DNA of 42,626 bases from assembly GCA_965216915.1 (NCBI GenBank), contig CBDCGS010000004.1:1-42626 (forward strand), given 5' to 3'. The translations under genes and the position numbers were made by a program. Source of the stretch: CBDCGS01 sp965216915. Its GTDB lineage: Bacteria > Pseudomonadota > Alphaproteobacteria > UBA828. The notes beneath the pieces were generated by a model. It saw only the letters and a program-made list of their open reading frames with translations. It did not search any database and was not told where the DNA came from. Below, one piece after another: positions 24,024-34,760 of the stretch (positions within the stretch are counted from its first letter, which is position 1; each line of letters opens with the position of its first letter).

Positions 24024-24458
24024 ATGAAATCACAAAACAACAAGCGTTCACGAGGGCACAGAGGCAACGGCCGGCGGTCTGGCTTTCACGGTCGAGGCAC
24101 CACGTTCGAGAGCAACGGTCCCGAAGGCAAGATCCGCGGGACGGCGTTTCAGGTGATTGAGAAGTATCAGGCGCTCGCGCGCGATGCTCAGTCGTCTGGG
24201 GATCGCATCGCCGCGGAAAACTTCTACCAGCACGCCGAGCACTACCACCGTGTGGTCGCGGCCAATGGCTGGGACCAGCGCAATCAACAGCGCGCGGGAC
24301 CACAGCATGGCGGCCCACAACCGCCCGCGGACCAGCAGCAGTCCGCGGACCAGCCGCAGTCCGAGCCGGCGCGCCAGCCCGAAGGCCAGAGCGAAGCGCC
24401 GATCGTCGCCGAGGAGGCGACGGCCGGATCGGCGGGCGAGCAGCCGCAACCGTCCTAA
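24024..24458 (+). CDS. DUF4167 family protein (probable RNA-binding)
   Basis: A 144-residue protein conserved in alphaproteobacteria. The N-terminal third is extremely basic and Gly/Arg/Asn-rich ('SQNNKRSRGHRGNGRRSG'), like disordered RNA-binding tails. It is followed by the DUF4167 core 'FESNGPEGKIRGTAFQVIEKYQALARDAQ' and 'GDRIAAENFYQHAEHYHRV', then a Gln/Pro/Ala-rich disordered C-terminus. The function is not established; RNA binding is inferred from composition. The ATG at 24024 gives the conserved 'MK-Q' start; the upstream in-frame ATG 12 codons earlier is less likely. Position between prmC and clpB is characteristic of alphaproteobacteria. Confidence 0.92.
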   Translation: MKSQNNKRSRGHRGNGRRSGFHGRGTTFESNGPEGKIRGTAFQVIEKYQALARDAQSSGDRIAAENFYQHAEHYHRVVAANGWDQRNQQRAGPQHGGPQPPADQQQSADQPQSEPARQPEGQSEAPIVAEEATAGSAGEQPQPS

Positions 24459-24467
24459 GGCGGCGGC

Positions 24468-24484
24468 GCGACCCTTTGGGTCGC
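24468..24484. terminator. Perfect GC stem-loop after the DUF4167 gene
   Basis: Seven-bp arms GCGACCC/GGGTCGC with a TTT loop begin 10 bp after the stop codon, upstream of the clpB promoter. No T-tract follows, so it may be a Rho-assisted or weak terminator or an mRNA 3'-end protector. Confidence 0.38.
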
Positions 24485-24531
24485 CCCCCGTAGCCACGCA
24501 GCGAACCCTCCGCGCGACCAAGCGGTGTGGG

Positions 24532-24560
24532 CTTGTGGGACCGTGCGCGCGCCCCATATA
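24532..24560 (+). promoter_or_regulatory. Sigma-32 (RpoH) heat-shock promoter of clpB
   Basis: CTTGTGG, then a 13-bp spacer, then CCCCATATA. This is a close match to the sigma-32 consensus (CTTGAAA, 11-16 bp, CCCCAT-TA). The predicted start is about 95 nt before the clpB ATG. It is the expected control for a heat-shock disaggregase, and lies just after a stem-loop that would separate it from the upstream operon. Confidence 0.75.
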
Positions 24561-24662
24561 GAGATCGGTTGAACGACATCCCGGCATTTGGCCCGCTCCG
24601 CGGAGAGTGAGGGTGCGACTCGCGTCGGCCTTCGGGGCCAAGTGGCCACGAAGGGGGTAACG

Positions 24663-27266
<2,604 letters not shown>

Positions 27267-27339
27267 GCACGCGCCCCCACAGCAGCCGGCGCGCCTGTCG
27301 GCGGTGGTGATTCGGCCGCGATGATCGTACTCTGCGGCC

Positions 27340-28668
27340 GTGCGGGACAGAGTACCAATCGTGCCGGCACGGGCGCCATGGGGCACGCTCCGGCGAAGAA
27401 GCGCTGCGCTCCTGGGTGCAGCGTTTCTGGTGTGCGGCGGTCTGCTGGCTGAGGTCGACCGGTCGCGCGCCGCCGAGCAAGGTGACGCACCATCCGCGCA
27501 AGAGGCCGCGCCGCAAAAGACGGATGAGCTGCAGGAGCTGCAGAAAAAGCTCGACGCGCTCTCCGAGGCGGCCGAGCGCCAGCTCACCACGGCAACCGCG
27601 CGCGGGGCGGACGTCGCGCGCCTCGCCGAGGCGATCGATCGGCTGCTCTCGCTGCTCACGGAGCTACGCGCCTCGAATGCGCGGCTTCGCGCCGAGCGCG
27701 CGACGCTGAGCGACGAGCTTGCGCGCTCGCGGACGGAAACGGAAATCCTCCTCACCCGCGGCCGCGAGCTCGAGGACGCCCGCGCGAGCCTCGAGGTCAG
27801 CCTGCGCGAATCTGAAAGCGAGCGCGGGGATCAAAGCGGCCGCATCGACCGGCTGGGTCTCGATCTCGCATCGGAGCGCGAGCGAGGCCGCGCGCTCGCG
27901 ACCGCGCTCAACGAAGCGCTGGCTGCCGCGCAACAAGCCGAGGGCACGCTCCAAGAACGCGACGCACAACTCCGCGCGCTAACGGAGGAGCTGCAGCAGA
28001 CGCGGACGGCGCTCAACGATCAGGCGCAGGAAAGTGCCGAAACGGACGAGCGCGTGACGCTGCTGCGCCAGCAGCTCGATGAGCTGCAGACCAAGCTCAC
28101 GCTCATCACGCAAGCGCTCGCCGCCTCGGATACGACGGTGTCCGAGCAGGACGCCCGCATCGTCGACCTCGAAAGCAAGCTTCAAGAAGCGCTGGCGCGC
28201 CGGCTGGAGGAGCTGGAAAGCTACCGGTCGGAGTTTTTCGGGCGCCTGCGCGCGGTGCTCGGGAGTCGCGCGGGCGTGCGCGTGGTGGGAGACCGCTTCG
28301 TGCTCCAATCGGACGTGCTGTTCGACCCGGGCTCAGCCGAGCTCAGCGATGCCGCCATGGCCTCGCTTAGCACGCTCGCCGAGACGCTCAGCACCATCGC
28401 CGCCGAAATCCCCACCGACCTGGAATGGATCCTGCGCGTCGACGGCCACACCGATCGCGTGCCCATCAACACGCCGACCTATCCGTCGAACTGGGATCTG
28501 TCGGCGGCGCGAGCCGTCGCGGTGGTGAACTTCCTGATCACGCGCGGCATCCCGCCGGAGCATCTTGCGGCGGCCGGCTTCGGCCAGCACCATCCGATCG
28601 ATCCGCGCGACGACGAAATCGCCTACCGCCGCAATCGCCGCATCGAGCTGCGTCTGACGGCGCGCTGA
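27340..28668 (+). CDS. Coiled-coil / OmpA-C (peptidoglycan-binding) envelope protein
   Basis: About 442 residues. The N-terminus is a signal peptide or membrane anchor (about residues 18-40; 'SAALLGAAFLVCGGLLAEVD'). Residues about 60-295 are an almost continuous coiled coil rich in Glu, Arg, Leu, Ala and Gln. The C-terminal 120 or so residues are an OmpA/MotB-like domain with 'DVLFDPGSAELSDAA', 'VDGHTDRVPI' and 'NWDLSAARAVAVVNFL...GFGQHHP...RRNRRIEL', which binds meso-diaminopimelate of peptidoglycan. It likely tethers the envelope or spans the periplasm; a MotB role is unlikely without motA or the plug region. GTG start. Its stop is followed by a small copy of the window's palindromic repeat tail. 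Confidence 0.9.
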   Translation: MRDRVPIVPARAPWGTLRRRSAALLGAAFLVCGGLLAEVDRSRAAEQGDAPSAQEAAPQKTDELQELQKKLDALSEAAERQLTTATARGADVARLAEAIDRLLSLLTELRASNARLRAERATLSDELARSRTETEILLTRGRELEDARASLEVSLRESESERGDQSGRIDRLGLDLASERERGRALATALNEALAAAQQAEGTLQERDAQLRALTEELQQTRTALNDQAQESAETDERVTLLRQQLDELQTKLTLITQALAASDTTVSEQDARIVDLESKLQEALARRLEELESYRSEFFGRLRAVLGSRAGVRVVGDRFVLQSDVLFDPGSAELSDAAMASLSTLAETLSTIAAEIPTDLEWILRVDGHTDRVPINTPTYPSNWDLSAARAVAVVNFLITRGIPPEHLAAAGFGQHHPIDPRDDEIAYRRNRRIELRLTAR

Positions 28669-28673
28669 GACGC

Positions 28674-28699
28674 GAGCACGAGTGACCGTGACAGGCTCT
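28674..28699 (+). repeat. Tail-only copy of the composite palindromic repeat
   Basis: This 26-bp stretch matches the tail of the array at 40 kb (40245-40273 region) at 23 of 26 positions. Two of the three differences are a pair that keeps an inner stem: CACG/CGTG here against CATG/CATG there, around the shared AGTGAC loop. Outer GAGC/GCTC arms are also kept. It starts 6 bp after the OmpA-like stop codon and reaches the stop of the convergent pqiA-like gene. Confidence 0.65.
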
Positions 28700-29321
28700 A
28701 GAATGGCGGGAGCGCCGTTCGGGCCTCGATCCCCTGCGCGGCCTCTTCCTCCTCGGCGCGCATGCGGACGGCGAGCCGGGTCAACCGCGTGAACACGACC
28801 ATCGAAACGAGCACGCCGCTCGCCAGAAGGTAGATTCCCCAGTGCACGAACACGTCCATGATCAGGCTGATGTTGAGGGCGGCGACGAACAGCGCGATCA
28901 CGAACACGTCGAGCATGGACCACTTGCCGAGCGTCTCGAGGCGGCGCATGCGTTTCTCGAACCCGGCCGCGACGATGTTGGGGCTCCGCCAGAGGCGCAG
29001 GGTGAGGAAGATCTTTATCACCGGGAAGATGAAGGAGAAAATGACCACCATGCCGAGCAGCACATACTCGCTGTGGTCCCACAACGCGCCGACCCCCTGG
29101 AGGAGCGAGACCGACTCGTCGAAGAGCATCCATTGCCGCACCGTCATGATCGGCGCAAACCAGCCGGCGGCGAGCAGAAGCGTCGCGAACAGAAGCACCC
29201 AGCCCAGCCATCGGTCGATGCCGCGCGCGCGCGCGGCGATCGAGCCGTCGGGGGGTGGGGCGGCAAGCCAGCGCCAAGCGCCGTGGCAGCGCCGCCAGAG
29301 GCCTCGGGCATTCGCGCGCAT
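28698..29321 (-). CDS. PqiA-like inner-membrane protein (paraquat-inducible protein A family)
   Basis: A 207-residue membrane protein with about four predicted helices ('WLGWVLLFATLLLAAGWFAPIM', 'YVLLGMVVIFSFIFPVIKIFLTL', 'LDVFVIALFVAALNISLI', 'HWGIYLLASGVLVSMVVF'). 'LGKWSMLDVFVIALFVA' is the PqiA signature. E. coli PqiA has two such domains and zinc-ribbon Cys pairs; this is a single-domain form without them. PqiA proteins pair with MCE proteins such as PqiB in lipid transport, but no MCE gene is here. It is divergent from recQ (53-bp gap) and convergent with the OmpA-like gene. Confidence 0.88.
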   Translation of the reverse strand: MRANARGLWRRCHGAWRWLAAPPPDGSIAARARGIDRWLGWVLLFATLLLAAGWFAPIMTVRQWMLFDESVSLLQGVGALWDHSEYVLLGMVVIFSFIFPVIKIFLTLRLWRSPNIVAAGFEKRMRRLETLGKWSMLDVFVIALFVAALNISLIMDVFVHWGIYLLASGVLVSMVVFTRLTRLAVRMRAEEEEAAQGIEARTALPPF

Positions 29322-29374
29322 AACCCAGAGAATGTCGGGTTCCAGCGTGGCGATTCAAGGGCCGTTCTGACCCC

Positions 29375-31222
29375 ATGCTTAACGACGCGATAGCCAAGGT
29401 CCCCGCCCTCCTCTCCGAGCAATTCGGCTTTGCGGCGCTGAAGCCGGGCCAGGACCGTGCGATCGAAGCGGTGCTCAGCGGGCGCGACGTGCTGGCGGTC
29501 ATGCCCACCGGTGCCGGCAAGTCGTTGTGCTATCAGCTGCCGGCGCTTGCTCTCGGGGGGCTCACGGTGGTGGTTTCGCCGCTGCTCGCGCTGATGCGCG
29601 ATCAGGTGGAAGCGCTCAGGCTCAATGGCATCGCGGCCGCCACGATCAACTCCGACATCCCGCGCGCCGACAATGTCGAGACCTGGCGCGCGGTCCAGCG
29701 CGGCGACGTGCGCCTGCTCTACCTCTCGCCGGAGCGGCTCATGACCGATGCGATGCTGCAGGCGCTTGCGCGCCTGCCGGTGCGGCTCTTCGCGATCGAT
29801 GAGGCGCACTGCATCTCCCAATGGGGACCCGCCTTTCGCCCCGAATATGAAGCGCTCGCGCGGCTCGGCCAGCACTTCCCCTCCGTCCCCGTGATCGCGC
29901 TCACCGCGACCGCGGACCCCGCGACGCGCGCAGACATGACCGCGAAGCTCTTCGACCACGATGTCGTGTCGGTGGTGACCGGGTTCGATCGCCCCAACTT
30001 GTCGCTCGCGGTCTCGCTGAAGGAGACGTGGCGCCGGCAGGTCACGGAGTTCGTGGCGGCCCGCCGCGACGCGTCGGGCATCGTCTATTGCCTCTCGCGG
30101 CGCAAGACCGAGGAGGTCGCGGCGCTGCTCCAGGCCGAGGGGCACAACGCGCTCGCCTTCCATGCCGGCCTCGAGAGCGCCGAGAAGAGCCGGGCGCAAG
30201 ACCGCTTCATGTCCGAGCCGGCAATCGTGATGGTCGCCACGATCGCCTTCGGCATGGGCATCGACAAGCCGGACATCCGCTTCGTGCTGCACACCGACCT
30301 GCCGGCGAGCCCCGAGGCCTATTACCAGGAGATCGGCCGGGCGGGTCGCGATGGCGCACCGGCGGACACGATGATGCTCTACGGGCTCGACGACATCCGC
30401 ATGCGCCGCACCTTCATCGAGCAGGAAGACAGCGACGACGCCCGCAAGCGGCGCGAGCACAAGCGTCTCGATGCCCTGCTGGCCTATTGCGAGGCGCCCG
30501 ATTGCCGGCGCCGCATGCTGCTGCGCTATTTCGGTGAGGACGCGGACGCGTGCGGCAATTGCGACGTCTGCCTCAACCCGGTCGACACCGTCGATGCGGT
30601 CGACGACGCGCAGAAGGTTCTCTCCACGATCGTGCGCTCCGGGCAGCGCTTCGGTGCGGCCCATATCGTCGACATCCTGCGCGGCGGCGAGACGAAGAAG
30701 ATCCGCGCGGCCGGTCACGATCGCTTGCCGACCTATGGCGCCGGCGCCGACCGCGCGGCCGGCGAGTGGCGCGCGATCATCCGCCAAATGGTCGCGGCGG
30801 GCCTCATCGACATCGATATCGCGGGCTATGGCGGGCTCCGTGCCACCGCCGATGGGAAGGCCCTGCTGCAGGGCGACGGCGCCTTTCGCTTTCGCCCGGA
30901 CACGGTTCGCCCGAAAGCGACCAAGCCGGTCAAGGCAGCAGCTGTGGCCGAGACGGCGCTCGGCGAAGCGGACTCCGCGCTCTTCCAGCACCTCAAGGAG
31001 CTCCGCCTCGCGATTGCGCGCGAGCGCGGCGTGCCCGCCTATGTCGTGTTCTCGGATCGGTCGCTCGCCGACATGGCGCTCCGCCGGCCGCACGACCGCG
31101 ACGCGTTCGCAGCCGTGTTTGGCGTTGGCAAGACCAAGCTTGCGGATTTCGCCAGTCCATTTCTTGCCGCGATCAAATCGTTCGAGGAGAGCGCGCCGGT
31201 CGACCGGCAGGCCGAACCGTAA
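29375..31222 (+). CDS. recQ: ATP-dependent DNA helicase RecQ
   Basis: 3'-5' superfamily 2 helicase of recombination and replication-fork repair, 615 residues. The Q motif region 'FGFAALKPGQDRAIEAVLSG', Walker A 'MPTGAGKS' (Lys about 49), 'DEAH' box and motif VI 'QEIGRAGRDG' are intact. The zinc-binding RQC region carries 'CEAPDCRRRMLLRYFGEDADACGNCDVC', and a C-terminal HRDC domain ends the protein ('LKELRLAIARERGVPAYVVFSD'). One oddity is the aromatic-rich loop, which reads 'SQWGPAFRPEY' where E. coli has GHDFR. It is convergent with uvrD, with the repeat element between. Confidence 0.97.
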   Translation: MLNDAIAKVPALLSEQFGFAALKPGQDRAIEAVLSGRDVLAVMPTGAGKSLCYQLPALALGGLTVVVSPLLALMRDQVEALRLNGIAAATINSDIPRADNVETWRAVQRGDVRLLYLSPERLMTDAMLQALARLPVRLFAIDEAHCISQWGPAFRPEYEALARLGQHFPSVPVIALTATADPATRADMTAKLFDHDVVSVVTGFDRPNLSLAVSLKETWRRQVTEFVAARRDASGIVYCLSRRKTEEVAALLQAEGHNALAFHAGLESAEKSRAQDRFMSEPAIVMVATIAFGMGIDKPDIRFVLHTDLPASPEAYYQEIGRAGRDGAPADTMMLYGLDDIRMRRTFIEQEDSDDARKRREHKRLDALLAYCEAPDCRRRMLLRYFGEDADACGNCDVCLNPVDTVDAVDDAQKVLSTIVRSGQRFGAAHIVDILRGGETKKIRAAGHDRLPTYGAGADRAAGEWRAIIRQMVAAGLIDIDIAGYGGLRATADGKALLQGDGAFRFRPDTVRPKATKPVKAAAVAETALGEADSALFQHLKELRLAIARERGVPAYVVFSDRSLADMALRRPHDRDAFAAVFGVGKTKLADFASPFLAAIKSFEESAPVDRQAEP

Positions 31223-31256
31223 GGCCGGAGCGGGTCGTAATGCCGCATCCGTAGAT

Positions 31257-31353
31257 GCATGTCGCGTTCACTCGTGCTCACGCGACATGCTCTCTTTCGT
31301 CGGCATTGATGCAAATGCGTCGTCGCAGGTGATCCCACCTGCTCGGGATTTGC
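31257..31353 (-). repeat. Single-unit copy of the composite palindromic repeat
   Basis: Read on the minus strand it has the same order as the 40-kb array: one unit 'gcaaatcccgagc', hairpin GCAGGTG-GGAT-CACCTGC, a second imperfect hairpin GACGCA-TT-TGCATC, 'tcaatgcc', then the tail 'gagagcatgtcgcgtgagca'. The terminal palindrome here has 11-bp perfect arms, GCATGTCGCGT/ACGCGACATGC, with a 12-nt loop. It lies between convergent recQ and uvrD, beginning 17 bp after the uvrD stop and oriented in the sense of uvrD. Confidence 0.85.
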
Positions 31354-31370
31354 TCTAGCGTGAGGCGACG

Positions 31371-33668
31371 CTAGGTCGGCTCGACGAAGCGCGCGATGAC
31401 CTTTTTCGTGCCGGCCTTCTCGAAGGCGATCTCGAGCTTGTCGCCGTCGATGGCGCGGATCCGCCCGTAGCCGAATTTTTGGTGGAACACGCGATCACCC
31501 AGCGCGAGCGCGCTCGGATCGGCGTCGGCCGTTTGCGCCTGCCATCCCTCCGCCTCGATGGTCACGCCGCGGCGCCCGGCGCGCGGATTGCGGCCGCGGG
31601 CCCCGGCCGCGCGGGGCGCGGCGCTCCACTCGAAGCCGCTGCCGTCGCCGCCGTAGAGGCGGCCGGGAACCGATGGGCGCATGCCGAGCGCCTCGTGCGC
31701 CTCGACATGCTCGGCGGGCAGCTCGTCGACGAAGCGCGACGGGATGGCGCTCACCCACTGGTTGTACATGTGGCGATTGGCGGCGAAGAGCACGTGGGCG
31801 CGCTTGCGCGCACGGGTGAGGCCGACATAGGCGAGCCGACGCTCCTCCTCGAGGCCGGCGGCACCCGATTCGTCGAGCGCGAGCTGGTGCGGAAACAACC
31901 CCTCCTCCCAGCCGGGGAGGAACACGGTGTCGAACTCGAGCCCCTTCGCGCTGTGCAGGGTCATGATGTTGACCATGTCCTCGCTCGTGGTCTCGTCACG
32001 GTCCATCACCAGGCTCACATGGTCGAGGAAGGCCGGCAGGTCCTCGAACTCCGCGAGCGCCGCCACCAGCTCCTTCAGGTTCTCGAGCCGTCCCGGCGCC
32101 GCGGGCGAGCGATCCTTCTGCCACATCTCGGTGTAGCCGGCTTCGTCGAGCATTCGCTCGACGAGTTCCGCGTGCGGCTCGTCGCGCAGGAGGCTGCGCC
32201 AACGCACGAAGCTCGTGAGCAGCCCGCCGAGCGCCGTGCGCGCGCGCGGCTTCAGCTCATCGGTCTCGACGATCGCCGCAGCCGCCCGATAGAGCGAAAG
32301 ACCATCCGATCGCGCGAGCCGATGGACGATCTGCAGCGAGGCGTCGCCGAGGCCGCGCTTTGGCAGGTTGACGATCCGCTCGAACGCGAGGTCGTCATCG
32401 GGCCGCACGAGCACGCGGATGTAGCCGACGGCATCGCGAATCTCCTGACGCTCGTAGAAGCGGAAGCCGCCGACCACGCGATAGGGCACACCGATGGTGA
32501 GAAAACGCTCCTCGAAGGCGCGCGTCTGAAAGCCCGCGCGCACCAGAACTGCGAGGTCGTCGAGGCGCGCACCGTCGCGCTGCAGCGACTCGACCTCGTC
32601 GCCGACGACGCGCGCCTCCTCGTCGCCGTCCCACACGCCGGTCACGCGCACCTTGTCGCCCGCACCGCTTTCGGTCCAAAGCGTCTTGCCGAGCCGTCCG
32701 GCGTTGTGCGCGATCAGGCCGGAGGCGGCCGCGAGGATGTTGCCCGTCGAGCGATAATTGCGCTCGAGGCGGACGATCTCCGCACCCGGAAAGTCGCGCT
32801 CGAACCGCAGAATGTTGCCGACCTCGGCGCCGCGCCAACCATAGATCGACTGGTCGTCGTCGCCGACGCAGCAGATGCTGTGATGCTCCTGCGCGAGCAG
32901 CCGAAGCCACAGATATTGGGCGACGTTGGTGTCTTGATACTCGTCGACCAGGAGGTAGCGAAACCGGTGCTGATAGTCGGCAAGGATGTCCGGGTTCTCG
33001 GTGAAGATCGTGAGGTTGTAGAGCAGAAGGTCGCCGAAATCCGCCGCGTTGACCGCCTTGAGGCGCTCCTGATAGGCGGCATAGAGCGCCGGTGCGTGGC
33101 CGTTCGCGAACTCCGCGCCATCGGTCCCATCCACCTTGCCGGGCGGCAGGCCGCGATCCTTCCAACGCTGGATGAGCGTCGAGAGCGAGCGCGCCGGCCA
33201 GCGCTTCTCGTCGATGTTCTCCGCCTGGAGGATCTGCTTGATCAGACGAATCTGATCGTCGACATCGAGAATCGTGAAATCCGGCCGCAGCGCCACGATC
33301 TCGGCATGACGCCGCAAGATGCGTGCGGCCATCGCGTGAAACGTGCCGAGCCAAAGACCGGCGACCGAGCGGCCGAGCAGCGCCTCGACGCGCGTGACCA
33401 TCTCGCGCGCCGCCTTGTTGGTGAAGGTCACCGCGAGGATCTGCCCGGGGCGCGCGTGACCCGTGTGCAGGATATGCGCAAGACGCGTCGTCAACACGCG
33501 CGTCTTACCGGTCCCTGCGCCAGCCAGAACCAGCAACGGGCGATCGAGCGATTCGACGGCGGCGCGCTGCTCCGGGTTCAGGCGCGCCAGATAATCCCGC
33601 GCCGGGGGTTGTGCCGCCTGCGCCGGCGCGGGCGGCACGGCTTGGGCCAGGTCAAAGGGATCGTGCAT
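31371..33668 (-). CDS. uvrD: UvrD/PcrA-family DNA helicase
   Basis: Superfamily 1A 3'-5' helicase, about 765 residues. Motif Ia and Walker A 'LVLAGAGTGKTRVLTTR', motif II-III 'LLVDEYQDTN' and 'CVGDDDQSIYGWRGA', motif IV 'NYRSTGNIL', motif V 'NIMTLHSAKGLEFDTVFLPG' and motif VI 'VGLTRARK' are complete. The C-terminal Tudor-like segment 'VFHQKFGYGRIRAIDGDKLEIAFEKAGTKKVI' is the RNA-polymerase-interacting end of UvrD/PcrA. It acts in nucleotide excision and mismatch repair and in clearing stalled transcription complexes. The ATG at 33668 is chosen; a TTG five codons upstream is possible. A TATAAA -10-like box lies 26 nt before the start. UvrD versus PcrA naming is a convention here. Confidence 0.96.
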   Translation of the reverse strand: MHDPFDLAQAVPPAPAQAAQPPARDYLARLNPEQRAAVESLDRPLLVLAGAGTGKTRVLTTRLAHILHTGHARPGQILAVTFTNKAAREMVTRVEALLGRSVAGLWLGTFHAMAARILRRHAEIVALRPDFTILDVDDQIRLIKQILQAENIDEKRWPARSLSTLIQRWKDRGLPPGKVDGTDGAEFANGHAPALYAAYQERLKAVNAADFGDLLLYNLTIFTENPDILADYQHRFRYLLVDEYQDTNVAQYLWLRLLAQEHHSICCVGDDDQSIYGWRGAEVGNILRFERDFPGAEIVRLERNYRSTGNILAAASGLIAHNAGRLGKTLWTESGAGDKVRVTGVWDGDEEARVVGDEVESLQRDGARLDDLAVLVRAGFQTRAFEERFLTIGVPYRVVGGFRFYERQEIRDAVGYIRVLVRPDDDLAFERIVNLPKRGLGDASLQIVHRLARSDGLSLYRAAAAIVETDELKPRARTALGGLLTSFVRWRSLLRDEPHAELVERMLDEAGYTEMWQKDRSPAAPGRLENLKELVAALAEFEDLPAFLDHVSLVMDRDETTSEDMVNIMTLHSAKGLEFDTVFLPGWEEGLFPHQLALDESGAAGLEEERRLAYVGLTRARKRAHVLFAANRHMYNQWVSAIPSRFVDELPAEHVEAHEALGMRPSVPGRLYGGDGSGFEWSAAPRAAGARGRNPRAGRRGVTIEAEGWQAQTADADPSALALGDRVFHQKFGYGRIRAIDGDKLEIAFEKAGTKKVIARFVEPT

Positions 33669-33751
33669 GGTTATCGACGCCAAGAGGGACCACTTTATAC
33701 CATAGCGGCGTGCCTAATGCCCGCGGCGCGCGCGTGCGGGGGAGGGACATC

Positions 33752-34726
33752 ATGCGTTTGCTCTCGGCGACTTTGCTGCTGCTCGGATGTCTCATTGGTG
33801 GTGCGGGAGCCGCGATCGCGGCGGGTTTGGAGACAGCGGGCGAGGCCGTGGTCACGCTGCGCGCGCAAATCCCGCATGATGCGCGCACCGCGCAGGCGCT
33901 CGGCACAGAGCGCGCCGGCAGCGGGGTGGTGATCGACGATGCCGGACTGGTGCTCACCATCGGCTACCTGATCCTCGAGGCCTCCGACGTCGAGATCGAA
34001 ACGCGCCAAGGAGACCGTGTGCCGGCCGACATCGTCGCCTACGACTACGACTCGGGCTTTGGCCTGGTGCGCACGGTGCAACCGCTCGACCTCGAGCCGG
34101 TCGCGCTCGGCGACTCGGACGCGCTTGGCGACCAGACGCGGGCGATCGTGGCGAGCGCCGACGGCGCGCGCTCCGTGATGGTGGTGTCGCGCCGAGAGTT
34201 TGCCGGCTACTGGGAATATCTCCTCGACGATGCCATCTTCACCGGGCCGCCCTATCGCTCGTTCAGCGGTGCTGCCCTGCTCGATTTCGACGGCAAGCTC
34301 GCGGGCATCGGCTCGCTCTATGTCGGCGACGCCTCACCGGCGCCCGCTCCGCTTCCCGGCAACATGTTCGTGCCGATCAACAAGCTGAAGCCGATCCTTG
34401 GCGATCTCCTGGTGCGCGGGCGGGCCAGCGGGCCGCGACGCCCATGGATCGGCGCCTTCACGAACGAGGCGGGCGGCCGCGTCTTCGTGTCGGCGGTGGT
34501 CGACGACGGGCCTGCGGCGCGCGCGGGCTTGCGCGATGGCGATATTATCTTGGCAGTCGGCGAACGCCCGGTGCGCAGCATGGCCGAGCTGTTTCGTCAC
34601 CTGTGGGCCGAAGGCGAGGCAGGCGTCACCGTGACGCTGCGGGTGCTCCAGGGAATCGATATCGAGACCCTGACCGTGCAAACGGAAGACCGCTACGACT
34701 GGCTTCGGTTGAACCCGACCTATTGA
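33752..34726 (+). CDS. HtrA-like protein with degenerate catalytic triad (probable pseudoprotease) plus PDZ
   Basis: A 324-residue secreted or envelope protein. The signal peptide ('LLSATLLLLGCLIGG') leads to a trypsin-like domain (about 50-200) and one PDZ domain (about 225-315; 'GRVFVSAVVDDGPAARAGLRDGDIILAVG'). Aligned by eye to DegP, the catalytic His is Tyr72 in 'VLTIGYLILEA' (normally TNNHV) and the Asp is Gly102 in 'DSGFGLVR' (normally TDLALLK). Only the Ser may remain, as Ser172 in 'RSFSGAALLD', and the GNSGGP loop is altered. Proteolysis is therefore unlikely. I recall related alphaproteobacterial proteins with the same 'TIGYLI' and 'AGYWEYLLD' signatures (unverified). The start has a strong 'ggggaggg' ribosome site. 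Confidence 0.9.
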   Translation: MRLLSATLLLLGCLIGGAGAAIAAGLETAGEAVVTLRAQIPHDARTAQALGTERAGSGVVIDDAGLVLTIGYLILEASDVEIETRQGDRVPADIVAYDYDSGFGLVRTVQPLDLEPVALGDSDALGDQTRAIVASADGARSVMVVSRREFAGYWEYLLDDAIFTGPPYRSFSGAALLDFDGKLAGIGSLYVGDASPAPAPLPGNMFVPINKLKPILGDLLVRGRASGPRRPWIGAFTNEAGGRVFVSAVVDDGPAARAGLRDGDIILAVGERPVRSMAELFRHLWAEGEAGVTVTLRVLQGIDIETLTVQTEDRYDWLRLNPTY

Positions 34727-34760
34727 CGCGCGACCGCCGTGATGTGCGGCCTAAGCGCGG

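Noticed and set aside
31257..31358. Shared peptide 'HSCSRDMLS..GIDANASSQV' encoded by the solo copy and, in reverse, by the 40-kb element
   Set aside because: It is the translation of the DNA repeat in one frame, attached to unrelated out-of-frame sequence at both loci; not a conserved protein.
31479..33932. 817-residue plus-strand frame antisense to uvrD
   Set aside because: Same codon-bias shadow effect; composition dominated by Arg/Ala/Glu and no family recognised.
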